64,000 bases of DNA from Physcomitrium patens (GCF_000002425.4 NC_037254.1:19817418-19881417); one strand, 5' to 3'; positions 27,500-41,558 are shown, counted from the first letter of the stretch. Program-made: numbers and translations. The notes: a model not told the origin generated them from the letters alone.

Positions 27500-28510
27500 T
27501 ATATAAGATGTCTTTCAATCTAATCCTCTTGATTTTTCCTCTCATAAAAATCTCCATTATAATGGAGTCCATTCTAATGGCTTTTAGCATGCCATTATTT
27601 TTCATAAAAATATTTTTTGCTGAAATTTCTTCATAAGTGTCAAATGAATACTTGTATGGAATCATGTGCTTAGTGGTATCCAAATCAACAATCCACTTAG
27701 ATATGGAAGCTATAGAGGTGCCTTTACTTACTATAAATATAAAATCATATCCTTCAAATTGTTCATATATATTATTAGTTTTTTTTCCATCTTATTATTT
27801 TGCCTTGTAGCAATTTCATACAAAGTGACTTGGTTTTCTACAAATGAAGCAAGTTATTATATTACCATATTTATTAAAAATATTCTTTTGTCTTATCTTA
27901 AAAAGAGAGTTGTATCTTCACTTTGAGGTTTTTTTTCTTTCTTCTTAGTTACTTCATAAATACATCTTGTCATTGCGTAATCTATTATAAGTTCTTTCAA
28001 CTTGATGGACTCTAATACTACAATGAGGTAATTGTAGGACCTAAAAAAGTTCATAAACAAAGTCATAATAATATCACTTTTTTTTAAAGGCTTTTCAATA
28101 ATTGTTTATTGATTTGATATGAGCCATGATGTCTTCAACTTCTTCCATCTTCTAAGTAAAGAATTTCTTCTTTAAGAATATGATATTAGACAAGTTCTTG
28201 CTTTCATATATATTGCAAAAAGTCTTCTATGCTTTTGCTGGTCCTTTATAACAGATAATGTGAAAAAAATTGGCTTTATCCAAATTAGTAGAAATTATGT
28301 CAAAAGCCTTCTTTTCATGTCTTTTGAAGCCATTTTTTTCTTTAATATCTCCATATATACTTAGAGGCTCTTTAATTTCATCTATAATATTCCAAAGGTC
28401 TAAAGACGCCATTAAAATCTCCATTATGACCTTTCAATGGTAGAAATTGTCCCCTCTAAACTTTTCAATCACTCTCAAATCTTCACCTTTACTAAAAGCC
28501 ATGTCTAAAA
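24750..28510 (-). mobile_element. Decayed Ty1/copia LTR retrotransposon
   Basis: On the minus strand the element order is as in copia elements. A gag-like part lies at about 27,950-28,502 and a protease region near 27,430-27,700. Integrase is at about 26,600-27,230 (for example GVRYFIIFIDNSLRKI and NRVAERINQTIVEM). Reverse transcriptase spans about 25,300-25,950, and its end plus RNase H about 24,773-25,290 (SKYIEEILKQFNIKKCK; HDYCDANWIGG). Integrase before RT is diagnostic of copia. It is broken many times over and has accumulated AT-rich sequence, so it is old. The LTRs were not recognised. A 30-base T run (near 27,460-27,492) lies inside it. Confidence 0.85.
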
Positions 28511-29535
28511 AGAGTTCTATCAAAAAATATCAAAAAAATGAGTATCTATGTGCTCAAAATCACAAAATCAATTTCAGAATGTCAGAATATCAAAATACCT
28601 TCTTATGAATAATAGAGTACTTTCTCACTCAAATCACTCTTAAATCAACTTTTTAAGCTTCTATCAAGTATATTCACTCTAAAGAACCTTACTATCAAGA
28701 TCTCTCATTCATTCAAATCAATTATTTTATATTATATATCCAATAAGTAAACAACTTCAACAAATTTAAAAAGATAATATCAAGATCTTTCTATAAGATC
28801 TTAAATTTATAATTTAAAAAATTAAGAACCTACTAAATAATGTTAGACATTTATAAGATCAAAATTAATACTTATTCATGCAAAAATATAAGTTTAGATC
28901 TTACAAACCTTAACATTAATAAACACCATAAGATCTATTTTTATACAAGTACAACTATTAGAAAATGACATTAATTTATTTGAATAGTATAATAAATATA
29001 TTTAGGCCCATAACCTATTGAAGAAATACAACACATAACACACAAGTAAGTAAAAATCAAAATTATTACACACAAAAAAAATATGGAATGAAATACCTCT
29101 TTGTAATAGAGCATAGATAAGATAATTGTATTATTGATGCATAGAGATAGGTAATTGGGGCCATATTTGAAAAGTTTCTAAAAGTTTTTAGAATTAGGAC
29201 CAAATTGGTGGTCCATTTAGGATCTACTATAAAACATCTTAGAAGTATTAAAAGCAATTATTTAGATGGTGCTCTCCTCTAAAACCTTCAAGAAGACAGT
29301 TTTTTTAGTAGAGCCTACTATTTGGAACATTCTAGAAAGTTCCAAGATGATTGAACAAAGTATAAATAAGACTGACTTAGGCCATTTGAAGTATTTAGTC
29401 AGGTATGGCTTTGATCACTTTTTTTTAATAAAGTTTGGTTTGTATTTTTTGTTTTGTTTTGTTTTATTTTTTTTTTCTTATTTTATCTTTTATGTTCTAT
29501 TTTGTTTAGTTTTTTTTAGTTTTATTCTAGTCCAT

Positions 29536-31156
29536 TGTCGTGTTGTGGTTTGGCTATCATGTAAAAATAATGTGTTTATACATTTAATACATAATATACT
29601 GGATAACATGGTGAAAGCCATGTTAGTAGATTTTTGTTGATTATAAGATATGGATATATTACAACTTCAAAAAGAGATAGTTTAAAAGGATTTCTATTAG
29701 AATTTATATAAATTTATTTCTTTTTGATAGTAACTTTGAATTTGATCTTATTAGCAGTAAATATTAAAATATTTAGAGTTACCTTTATTACATATTGGTG
29801 ATCCTTAAAGTCTTATTTTGTTTCTTTAATATGGTGTTTATGACATATATTGAGTAAATCTTGTAAAAAAAAGAGTTAGAGAGGGATTTTGGTAGCAAAA
29901 AGAGAGTTTAGGGCATCCATATAGATGAACAGAGATGGATGATAAAAATTTCCATTCCTATTGGTCAAAAATCATGACCAATGGGCTTCAAGGAGGCTAC
30001 TTGAGGCCATATTAGAGATTAGGGTTAGCTTTTCGGAGGCATTTGAGCTTTCGAGGCTAAGGCCAGCAAGTTTAGTTTTTTGGCTATGGTTTTGGTACAA
30101 ATTTTAAGTCATTTGGAGTTTATATGAAAGAGATATGGGTGCTCAAAATTACGGTGTTGATTTTGTATCTATTGTCACTCTTTTAGATATAACACACACG
30201 TATGGAAAGCAACAGAGGATCGGTGACTAGGATTGGAGAAAATTTTTTTTGGCTATACTTTACACATATTGCTTGATAAATTTTGAGCTAGTATAAAGGA
30301 ATTATTGGAAGTTGAAGTCAAAATTTGGAATCTAAGAAGTTGTAAGTGACCTGAATTGCTAGTAGTTGTGTTTTGAGCTATATCTTGTGCAATTTGACAA
30401 GATTTTGGCTAAGAATTTCTAAGAATGTGTGTTTTTATGTTGCTAAACTTTATAAATAAGTTTTGTAATATTTGGATTTTGGATATATGAGATATAAAAA
30501 AAATAGTACTTAGGTGCTTGTGAATTAGGGTTTTAGAGTATCTGCTAGGATTTTTAAGATGCCAAACGATTGGTAGTAAATTTATGGTTGAAATTTTGTA
30601 AGATAAAACTTAAGAGTAAATTCTATAATATTTTGTAAATTTGGAAAAATCCAAATGGTTGGATCAAGAGATATGAATTTCTAAAGTTTAGAAAGAAGAA
30701 ATCTTTTGCAGGAATATTATATTTTGAAGGGATTTTATTATAACTTGAACATTTTATACAAAGTAAAGGAGTATTTTGGGAGCCAAGACTTTATATAAAT
30801 GTTAAAGATGGATATATAGAGCTATGGTTGAATTCTTGTATAAAGATGAGTTTTTGAGAGGAGATTATGGATTATTGAAGTTATTGAAAACCTAATCTAC
30901 TAGCAAATGGTTAGCTATGATTTGGTATAGCCAAGAATATTAGAATTTTTTTAGATATTTTAAAAAGCCTTATGTACAAAACTTCTTAAATTTAAAAGGA
31001 TTTATTAGTATAATATCTTTTTCATATTGTAATATTTATTTGTCTTTTACTTTTAAGGTTAAATAACTTATTAAAACTTGGCCAATAAGTTAAAAGTAAA
31101 CTCTCTACGATTGGATATCTAATGTATTTCCACATAGAAAACCATGCAATACGACA
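29536..31156 (+). repeat. Repeat X1, inserted in the 5' LTR of element D
   Basis: The unit begins TGTCGTGTTGT and ends AATACGACA, so its tips form a 6-bp inverted repeat (TGTCGT...ACGACA). Sequence on both sides matches one continuous stretch of D's 3' LTR, showing it is an insertion. It has no coding capacity. A solo LTR of another family or a small non-autonomous element would both fit. Related copies lie at 39,814-41,558, 42,680-43,970 and 55,245-56,450. Confidence 0.65.
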
Positions 31157-33769
31157 TTGTTTTGTTTTACTTTATAATATAATTTATGTTGCTATAAATT
31201 AGAAGGATTTTAGATCTTTAAGATAATTTAGTGTCATTTTATTGATATAAAAGAAAATGTTGGTATGTTCTTTGATAATGTGTTAATAGCCATTGTCTAA
31301 TTAGAGATCAATTGTTATACTCATACCAATTACTATTTTGGAACTACTATGAGTTACTTTTAAGAAGTCAATTGGAAGGATAGAAGGCGTTAGGATAGCA
31401 AAATTTGACAAGGAAATAGCAACATGGGAGATATGGTGGAACCATCTTTGATAGAAGCTTAGGTGAAATACCTCCTAGATTAAATTGCTACTCTATAAGA
31501 ATAAATGGAAGCTTTTAGGACAAGGAAGTTGACATCTGCTAGATTAAAATTAAACAAGCTCTAAACATATTTTGGAACTTCAAGAGAAGAAAATATATGT
31601 TAATGGTTCTTCAACATGCAACAATACTTCTAACTATCAGTGGCAAGTACCACTCAAGGAATTATGTATGCAATTGGATATTTGAAAGGTGTAGCAATTA
31701 TTTGGTGGTAATATTGAGATCAAAACTATGGAGCTCAAGATGGATTTTATAACTGAGAGGAGTTTGAGGCCAAACTTAAAAATCAATTTTGATCCATCAA
31801 TGCATAGAAATTAGCATGTGATTAATTAACTAACCTTATACAATCTAGATCAATGTATGATTATGTTTCTTGATTTAAATTTTTATGTTTCTAAATTGAT
31901 AATATTTTAGAGGCAAAGATGATGGATCAATTTGTATGAGGGCTAAAACCTATGGTTTAGTAAGAAGTAGAATTAAAAGATCTCTAAGCATTTGAGGAAG
32001 TGATTAGGATTATAGAGAGGATAAATATTATAAATTTTAAAAACCATAGAGTATGACCTATAGAATAAAATCCTATGCTATTATTCAATACTCTAGTATA
32101 ATAACCAATACTAATAGAGATTGATGCCTTGTAAGGACCATTAACACCACATAGATGATAAATATTGGTACAAAATGAATTATATTATTATTGTTAGGAG
32201 CCACTCTATCAAATCAGAGATTATCTGAAGTATCAAAATTCAGGTACAAATAAATGAAGCTGGATTCACAATCTTAAAGCTCATCAAGATAATAATGAAG
32301 GAGAGCAAAGAATCGAGGCTCCCTAAAAAAAGTATCAAAGGCTAGTACTAAGAATAGTTATTTTTTCTCAAAGACAAACAAAATGACCTTGGATAATCAT
32401 GTCAAATGTTGATCTTGAAGGATTGATTAGTATATCTAGCAAGTCGACTAAGAAGACAATCATATCAAGTATTTATAGATTGAGATTCTACAAAAAATTG
32501 CATCTCAAATAAGATTGCCAATCAACTTGGGATTAAAACCAAGGTGATTAAAGAAAGAAGTATATACCTAATTGATGACCAAAAGAATATATTAAGTGAG
32601 ATATGTGAAGAAAAAACCTTCAAATTGAGTAATATCTATGCCTCGAGAGAAAAGTTTAAGGTAACAAAACTCAGATATGATATTATTCTTAGAATGCCAT
32701 GGCCGGAGGTAGAAAATAAGCAAGTTGATTGAGTAGCAATGATGATCTCCTTTAAAGACAATAGATGCAAGATGATTCTTTGTACCTTTGTATGGAATGA
32801 GGTAACAAAATAAATTATAACTGAAAATTTACTTGTAGAGATGACTTTTATAAAGAAGCAAACATAACATAAGCAATTGGTATATATGGTGGTTCCAAAT
32901 CTTCCTTTAATGGTGGAAAAGACAATCAAAAGAACAGAATGGATAAAGAAACTCATACATGAATATTGAGATGTTTTTTCAATTGACTTACTTAGTGGCA
33001 TGCCACTTGATCAAGGTACTTTTTTTCAAATAGAATTATTGCTTGGAGCCAAATCGACAAGTCAGCCAATTTATTCCATAATATCAAATGAATTTAAAGA
33101 GCTACAAAAGATATTGGAGGAATTTTTAGAAAAGGGCCTTATTTAAGAAAGCATATTGCTATGGAGAACACATGTATTCTTTACATCTAAAAAAGATAAT
33201 AGACTTTGGCTTTACATTAATTATCAAGGCTTCAATAAATAAATTGTTAAGAATATATATTTACTTCAATGTGTGGATAATCTTTTTGACCAATATTGAA
33301 ATACAACCATCTTTAGCAAATTGGACCTTTGTAGTGGCTATTGATAGATAGCTATTATAAAAAAAGATATAAAAAAGATGAAATATTTTATATGCTATGG
33401 ATATTTTGAATAGCTTGTTTTATCTTTTTGTGTCACCAATGTTCCAGCCTCCTTCATAGGTCACATGAATAAACTATTTTAAGATTTTTTAAATAATTAT
33501 GTTATTATTTTCATTATTATTATCATATTTTATACTAAAATCTCTAAAGAGCATGAACAATACTTACAAAAAATATCACGTTAGCTTTGAGATAGTGGCT
33601 TCTATTCCAAGTAATTAAAGTATGAATTTTGAAAGTCAAAGGTCACATTTTTTCAAAGGTAATAATATATTTTGTCAGACAATTTTTTGTAGAGATCAAA
33701 CTTGAAGGTCGAATCAAAAAACAATATAGAAGTTGCTACCATTAGTGGTATCATTTCAAATCCAATATC

Positions 33770-34302
33770 AAAGACACGAATCTCAAAGAAAGAAATCCTT
33801 AATACACTCTTATATTATTAAAAAGAACTAAAAAATATTCAAAGATAACAAAACATTGAACTAGAATGGCTATTGCCAAAAACTATAAGACTAGAAAGTT
33901 TTCAAATAAGATAAAGGACTAGAAAAGCATTAAAAAGAGTGAAAAAGGCTTCATTCTTATTTTCATATGTATTCTTAATTACAAGCTATGTGGCAATTTT
34001 CTATAAAACCTCTAAAACATGTTGACTTTGTAAAATATGTATTTTAACTTGCAAGACAAATTTTCTATATGTATGCTATATAATAAGCTTATTTTACAAG
34101 CTATCAATATGTACTAAATTTATTGATTAAGTTTCTAACCTATCAATCAAATATAATATATATAAAATTAAAGCAATATTTATCAAGCTTTTAAGAAGCT
34201 TTTTTAAAAGATATTATGAAATTAATCTATTTTTATTTATATTTACTTACTTCTACTTAATTATAGGTATTTATTAAAATACATATGTATGTCCGTAACA
34301 TT
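33770..34302 (-). repeat. 3' LTR of element C
   Basis: Reverse-complemented, it begins TGTTACGGACATAC and follows the A-element LTR along its length (for example TTACAAAGTCAACATG and GGCAATAGCCATTC), with much divergence. The paired copy is at about 53,690-54,190. Confidence 0.75.
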
Positions 34303-34346
34303 ATCTTCTCCTTCCATTTAAGAATGAATTTTAAGAAGAGCAATCA

Positions 34347-34770
34347 TCATGTATTAATGAAATCTAAGATATAGCAAATTAAATTTTCAATATAGTTTGA
34401 TTTTTGTTCTCTTTGGAGATAGTTGATAGGTCCTCTCAGCAATTGATAGAATCCAATATCAAGACAAGAAGACCACCTTGTTATTTAATCATTGTTGAGG
34501 CCTTTGTAACTTTTTTCAAATAAAACATTTAAAATACCATCAAAAGTTGCTCTTACCTCTAATAAAATTATTAAACATTGGAAGTCTCTTCCAAGGTCAT
34601 GATACTAAAATATATTTGATTTTACTATTTATTTGAAGAAGGGTGTGTCAATCTTGAGAATCTTCATCTTGATTATGTCATCTTAAAGGTTGTAATAATT
34701 ACAATATTTCATCCAATAAGTCAAGAAGTGAAAGCTCTTAAGTTGAATCTAATGATTATTGGTTCTCCAT
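34347..34770 (-). pseudogene. Relic of the third reading frame in element C
   Basis: Between C's chromodomain relic and its 3' LTR, the minus strand matches the third frame of element A over almost its whole length. It has nearly the same size (424 against 423 bases), the same start context and the same placement. The frame is broken. Its presence in an old copy shows that this gene was already part of the lineage before A inserted. Product function is unknown. Confidence 0.7.
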
Positions 34771-37700
34771 CTCCTTAGCATCACAAATACATAGAAGCTA
34801 CATAGAAGGATAGAAGATAGAACACTACCTTCTTTAGATCTTCTTTCTTTTACAGTGAAGATTTGTTGTTCATCTTGATTTTGATGGATGTTATTAATGA
34901 AAAGCCTCAATTCTCTTTGTTGCATTTATAAGAATCTTTACTAGATTCCATGTACATTTACTAATATCAAATCTTCACTAATAAAAAAAGTTATTCCAAC
35001 CTATTTTGGCACGACCTTCAATCTAAAACTTCTTCCATCTTGAATTATTGATTATTATCCACTTCTATAGGATGAAGTAGCATTTATCTTTTTTTCAAGA
35101 TATTCACTATCTTATATGGCTTAAAATAAAATATATGAAATATGAAATGAAATTCATAGATTCTAATTGATATAATTAATAAGCAACAAGATTGACTTAT
35201 TCAAAAATAAAAAAGTTCTAAGCCTACAATAGTCCAACTTGTCATGAGAACGAGTAGTCTTGATATTACAATAGAGTAATCATACTTTATAATCTATGTT
35301 AAATTATGATTATTACTTGCAAGAGGCATCTATATTTTTCTTTTATTATTCTTAAGCTCTCTTTAACAGTGCCTTCATTGTTGTATGTAGCTATCATAAA
35401 TAATTTGCCAAATCTTTTATTGTAAGTTTATCAACTTTTAAAAAGTCAAAAGTATTAAGTCGTGGATGATAACCATAATTGATAAAAAAAGGTATTCATT
35501 GAATAAAAGAATAATAATATAAATTATTATATATAAAATTTATTAATGGTAATAAAATTATTCAATCATTTTCATGATAGTTGATGGTACACCTCAAATA
35601 TTGGTCCAAAACTTGATTCATCCATTCCATTTGTCTATGAATTTGAGGATGAAAAACCAAAGAGAGCTTTATATCCACTTTTAAAATTTTAAAAAGGATT
35701 TTCTAAAAACTTAATATAAATTAAGTCTTCTTATCTAATATAATATCTTTAAGCAATCTGTAATAGTAATAAATATTATTAAAAAAAAGCTTAGCTATTT
35801 CTTTACTTGATAGATTTTGTACATGGGACAAAATATGCCATCTTTGTAAGACAATCTACTACCACGAATATAAAATCATTTGAATCTAAGATTGAAAGAT
35901 CTATGATAAAATCCATAGAAATAAAAGATCATGGTTGTTTTGGAATAAGTAATGGCTAAAAAAGTCCATAAAGTCAATAGCAAAGAAATTTGAATCTTGA
36001 AACAAATATCATATGATTGTACAAAGTCTTTGACTGCCTTCTTTATGTGAAGCTACTAAAAATCTCTTAATATCAGCTCCAAAGTCTTATTGTATCCAAA
36101 ATATCCAGCTATTGGAAAGTCATGATGAATTTGAAGAATATGTCATTGTGCCTCTCTTTTTGGAATATATAATTGTCCATCAAAATAAAATAGATTATTC
36201 TTCAATTCAAACTTGGAAGTATTATGAGATTTAGAAGAATTATTCTTGATATTATGGACAAGAAGATTAGAGGACATACTTGATTGAATTTACTTGATAA
36301 AGATTGAATCAACAATCAATGTTGATTTTATTATTCAAAAGTGAAAATACTTTGACTTGAAGAGAATTATTTTTTATTGATCAAAAGATGTATTTCCTTC
36401 TTTTAGTATAAATTAAAAATGTCTATAAAGGGCATCCAATAAACCTCATTATTTGTTAGGTTGATGAGTGATGTCAAAGTCAAATCTTGATAAAACATAC
36501 TCCAACGAACTTAGCAATGATTTAAGACATGTGCCTACATGAAGTACTCAAGGTTCTTGTGATCTGTATATACAGTGACTAGACTCAAGGTGCCTTCTAG
36601 ATAATGATGCTATTCTTGAAATGAATCTCTAATTATAAAGAGTTCTTTTTTATACATCTCATAATTAATCTTAGCTATTGAAATATTTTTAGAATAGAAA
36701 GCTATCGAATAGAGTTTGTCATTTTTTCCTATTTATAACAATATTGTATCCAAAGCAAAGTCTAATATATGAATTTCTATGAAAAATGCCTTAGAGAAGT
36801 CAACATGATATAAAATTGGTGCAGAAGTAAATTTGTTTTTTAAAGCATCAAACAATGCTTTGGCTTCTTTACTCCACTTAAGTTTGTCTTTACAAGTCAA
36901 ATGTATAAGTAGAGCTACAACTTGAGAAAAATTCTTGATAAAGATCTAATAGTAATTGACAAAGCCTAATAAGCATTACATGTCTCTTAATATTCTTAAA
37001 ATCTTTTAATCCATGATAGTTTAGACCTTCTTCGAATCCATCATTAGCCCTTTGTTGGAAATGATATATCCTAGAAAGTCAACTTAAGTAGTGTAGAATA
37101 TACACTTTTCTTACTTGGTATATAATTCTACATCTCTAAGTTCTTGTAACATAGGACAAATATGAACTTCATGCTCTTTTGAATTTTTGGAGTAGATTAA
37201 GATGTCCAAATAATAGACAACAAAATCATCAAGAAACACACAAAAGACATTATTTATTAAATGTTAAAAAGTAGCTAGTATATTTATAAATCCAAAATAC
37301 ATGATATTATATTCAAAATAACCATACTTGATTCAAAATATATTTTTTCATTCATCTCCTTATTTAATGCATACTAGATTATATGCTATTTATAGATCTA
37401 TTTTTGTATAGATTTTTACTTGATTGAATTGATCAAGAAGTCTTAAAATCAAGAATAGAAGATATCTATTCTTCATCGTGATCTTATTGAGTCTTTGATA
37501 GTCTACACACATCTATAAAGATCCATATTTTTTCTTCATAAATAATATAGGAGCCCAGACTGGAGATTTAGAATGAAGTATGAAATTCTTAGGTAAGTTC
37601 TCATTAATATATTCTTTGAGTGCAGCCAATTTTTTTTGTAATAGACTATAGATTGGTCCAAATGATGGTTGAGCTTTATTGTGAAGATTGATGGGACAAT

Positions 37701-39143
37701 CATATGGACAATGCTCTAGAAGAATATATGTATTTTTTAAAAAAAACATCCTAGAAATCTTAATACTAAATAAGAATATCACTTGATAGCTTTTTACTAT
37801 CTAAAATAAGCATGGCATTTATAGCATAAGATGATCTTTCTTTTGCAATATGCATAAAAACTCTTATACCTATCAGTATAGATTTGGATGTATTAGACTT
37901 ATGTATTTTTATTTGACTAATAGGATTTTAGATTAAATTATATGAAAAGTTAAGATTATAAGAAATCTAATCTATCTAAAGATTATACTTTTTTAGTGAA
38001 GATAATCTTAAAATAATTGGATTGGATGGAGATCTTATTATATTAAATATTACTATACTATTATGATCTTTAATTCCTACATCTAAAAGAAAATTTTCAT
38101 ACATAGTAATTCTAGAAGATAATCAATGACCATCTATAACTTCTACATGTATGGATTTAGTTTTCTTAATTAACAATATTTATTATTTTTTAAAAAAATC
38201 TTTATTTATAAAATAAATTGAGACTTTTGAATCTAAAAGCTAAGACTCAGTGATTTTTTGGTCCTAAAATAAACTTCTATTATAAAACAAGGTAAAAGAT
38301 TTGAAGAGAAAATAAGATATTTATTAGAAATTATGCAAGATTCTAAATGTACAATTCCTATTGTAGCTGGAAAAACTCATTTTTTAGCACATTGTCTTCT
38401 TTGGCAACCATGCTTCTCATTTTGTAGTTGCGTTGTTTCTTTGAACAATGTTGAGTAGTGTGTTTAGCTTCTCTATAATATAAGCATAAGCCTTCTTGAC
38501 ATTATCGAGTCTTTTATTGTTCCATAAGGAATTTAAAATATATCATATTAATTTACATTGGATTTGGCCTTAATGAATAAGTTTTTGAAAACTTGAGAGT
38601 TGCCATCGGTATTTAACTTGTTACTCTTCAATCAAGTCTTTATTCTTGACATCTTTTAAATAATTGATTATTGCATGCAATAGCTTGAGCAATAAATTAT
38701 TTCAAAGATTCTACCTTTGACATTATTAATAAAAAATCTTTGATATTATCCTTGAATTCATATTAAAATTGATTGATAAGGGATTTGTCATTTTAGTCCA
38801 TGTTGCAAGAGAGGTTTTAGAATTCAATAGCATATATGATGGCTAACCGTGATTCTTACTGTAAAGATAAGAGCTTGATCTTTGCTACTCTTTTTTGATT
38901 ATTTTTTCTAAATGTGGTTGTAAATTTTTTTAGGAATGAATTCAAATCATAAAGGAGTTATAAATCTTTTTTTATTAAAGGTGTAAATCAAAAGAGAATA
39001 CTTCTTAATAGAAGTGCACTTATGAATCTTACTTGAGTAAATCCATTAAGGTATTGGAAGAGATGTAACCTTAGATAGAGCTTGACTTATTGTAGAAATC
39101 CTTAAAATTTTAATCTTGTTCCTTCAGACTTTTCAAGCATACT

Positions 39144-39594
39144 TGTTATGGACATACAACTGAAGAAAGTTTGAAAAGGTTCTAGGAGGTTCTAAAAGGT
39201 TTTAAGAAGGTTGATATAGATCTTAGAAGATTCCAAAAAGTTTCAAAAGGTTTCAAAAGGTTCTAATAGATTCTAAAAAGGTTCCAAGAGATTCTAGTAG
39301 ATTCTAAGGAAGTTCTAGAAGGTTATAAGAGATCCTAGAAGATTCTAGGAGGCTTTAGATGATTTAAGAAGTTACCAAAGAAGAATCTTAGGCTTGCTTT
39401 GTTCCCAAGCCTCATAGAAACTTCTCAAAAAGCTTTTTTAGGGCCTAGTATATATAAGAGTCGAGGCTAAGAGGATCCTCAATCTTGCCAACTCACTTCT
39501 TGCAGTCTAGCTAGGACCTTCTTATCTTATATCTAATTATTATTCTAATATCAAGCTAACTCCATTTCTTGATCTTGAATCTTTGTCTTATACA
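39144..39594 (+). repeat. 5' LTR of element B with an internal short tandem repeat
   Basis: It starts TGTTATGG and ends TTATACA by alignment to the A-element LTR (CTTTGTC near the end). From about 39,168 to 39,350 the sequence is an irregular tandem of AGGTTCTA/AGATTCTA-type words of roughly 8-12 bp, not seen in the LTRs of A or C. Confidence 0.55.
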
Positions 39595-39813
39595 TGGTCT
39601 CTAATAATTTGTCAAGATTGCTATAAAATAATATTAAAAGCATGGTCTTTCTTGACAAAGAGTAGATAATCCTTCTTCTTGGAAGTACTGTCGCATTCTA
39701 GAGGTTGCAAATTATCCTCTCCTAGATTAATATTATTATTTTTTTAATATTCTTTTGATTTTTTTCTTTATACCATAGATCAGGTTTTTTCTCTTTTCTT
39801 TTGAATGCACGTT

Positions 39814-41558
39814 GTCGTGTTGTAACATGACTATATGGTAAAAGATGATAATATGGATCTTATTATAAAAGAGCCAAGTTAAAAGATAAAGTAAAAAAAT
39901 ATGGATAAAAGATAGGAAGGTAGTAAAACTTCTAGTAGTTGTATTGCCTTTTTATAAAAGTGACTTCTATTTACTTTATAAGGCCATAAATAAGGCAAAA
40001 TAAGATATATTGGAAAAATAAATGATATTAAGTATCTTTAGGAGGAAGTTAAGAGTAAATTCTAGCAAAACTTATCTAAAAAAACTAGATATTGATACCC
40101 GAGGAGGACCGGTTATCAACCAAGGTCAAAATCAGACCTTGAGGTACAAAACCAAGCACCTACGGCAACTTGGGGATTCTTTTGCAAATCAAAGAGTGGG
40201 ATTTGATAGCAAACTAGATAAGATTTTTATGAGCATTAGTTTTGGGTGATTTGGAGTTATGACTTTGTAAGAGCTTTATAAAGTCAAGATTATTTTTGGA
40301 TGATTTGGATTTTATGAAATAAAATAGGATTGACATTTCTAGTGATTTCAAGAGTTTTGTAATAGATCTACAAGTGAAATTTTGTGGATTAATGGTCATA
40401 GTTGTACTTAATATGTGTTGTGAATCTTATTTCGATCTAACAGTTGAATTGAGGATTATTGAGGTTTAAGTGGGTCAAGGTCTCAAAAAGTAGAATTTTA
40501 GGTCTAGTGAGGATTTTTAAGATTTCTTGCAATCTACTGGTTGGATTGGAATGAAATTTATGTGAGAAGATATTAAACTTGTTTTCTTATGTGTAAAAAT
40601 TTTGAAATCAATAAAATAATAAAAAAGAGAGATATTGGCTCTGGAAGATTGGCATTAAGGTCAAAGAAGGACTCTAGCCAATATTCAAGCACGTTTTTGA
40701 GGCTATCGTCTATTTGATAATTCCGATCCTTTTCAATTTTTTTGTGCTTGTTGTAAACTTAATTGTTAAAAAGCATGAAAATTTTGAGTTAAGACTAATG
40801 GTTCATTCACTAGTAATTGAGGTATAAATCTGTTGTAGGAATTACTAAGATTTGATTTAGGGTTTAGGATTTGATTTAGGATTTGATTAGGGTTTGATTT
40901 AGGGTTAGGATTTGGTTAAGATTTGGTTAGAGTTTGATTTAGGATTAAGATTTGGTTTAGGATTTAAGATTTGGTTAGGGCTAGATTTAGGATTAAGATT
41001 TGGTTTAGGGTTTAGGATTTAGTTAGGACTAGATTTAGGATTAAGATTTGGTTAGGATTTGATTTAGGATTTAGGATTTGATTTAGGATTGATTAGAATT
41101 CGATTTAGGATTAGGATTTGATTTAGGATTTATGGTTTAATTAGAGTTTGATTTAAGATTAGGATTTGATTTAGAATTTAGGATTTAATTAGGATTTGAT
41201 TTAGGATTTAAGGTTTTATTTAAATTTATTTAAGATTTAATATTTAATTCATTTTTGGCCTAAAGTTTGAATGAAGTCCATTAGAATTTTAACTAGGATT
41301 ATATTAAGATTGAATTGAGATGTATTTGAGATATATTTGGGATCATTCTAATATTTTTTTTAAGATTTCTTATTATTTCTTTATAATTACTTTAAGATTT
41401 CTTTGAATTTGATTAAAGCTTGCTTAGCATTGTTATGGTCTAATTAGAGTTTAGTTAGTATTCTATTAGAGTTAGGATTTTGTTGTTGTAATTTCCATTC
41501 TACCTTCCACAGCCAAGTGCCTAGAGCATTCTCAAGCAAGACTTCACGTATTACAACA
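39814..41558 (+). repeat. Repeat X4 in the leader of element B
   Basis: It starts TGTCGTGTTGTAACATG, like X1, and ends near GTATTACAACA just before B's gag. It shares X1's general make-up and scattered words with high divergence. It contains the telomere-like tract at 40,845-41,240. Ends are approximate. Confidence 0.4.
40845..41240 (+). repeat. Degenerate telomere-like tract (TTTAGGG-related)
   Basis: About 400 bp consist almost wholly of GATTTAGG, GGTTTAGGATTTG and similar words, variants of the plant telomere unit TTTAGGG in one orientation. Exact TTTAGGG units occur only sparsely. It is an internal tandem array, not a chromosome end, since unique and transposon DNA lies on both sides. 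Confidence 0.75.

Noticed and set aside
40845-41240. Chromosome end (true telomere)
   Set aside because: Units are too variable and transposon DNA continues on both sides.
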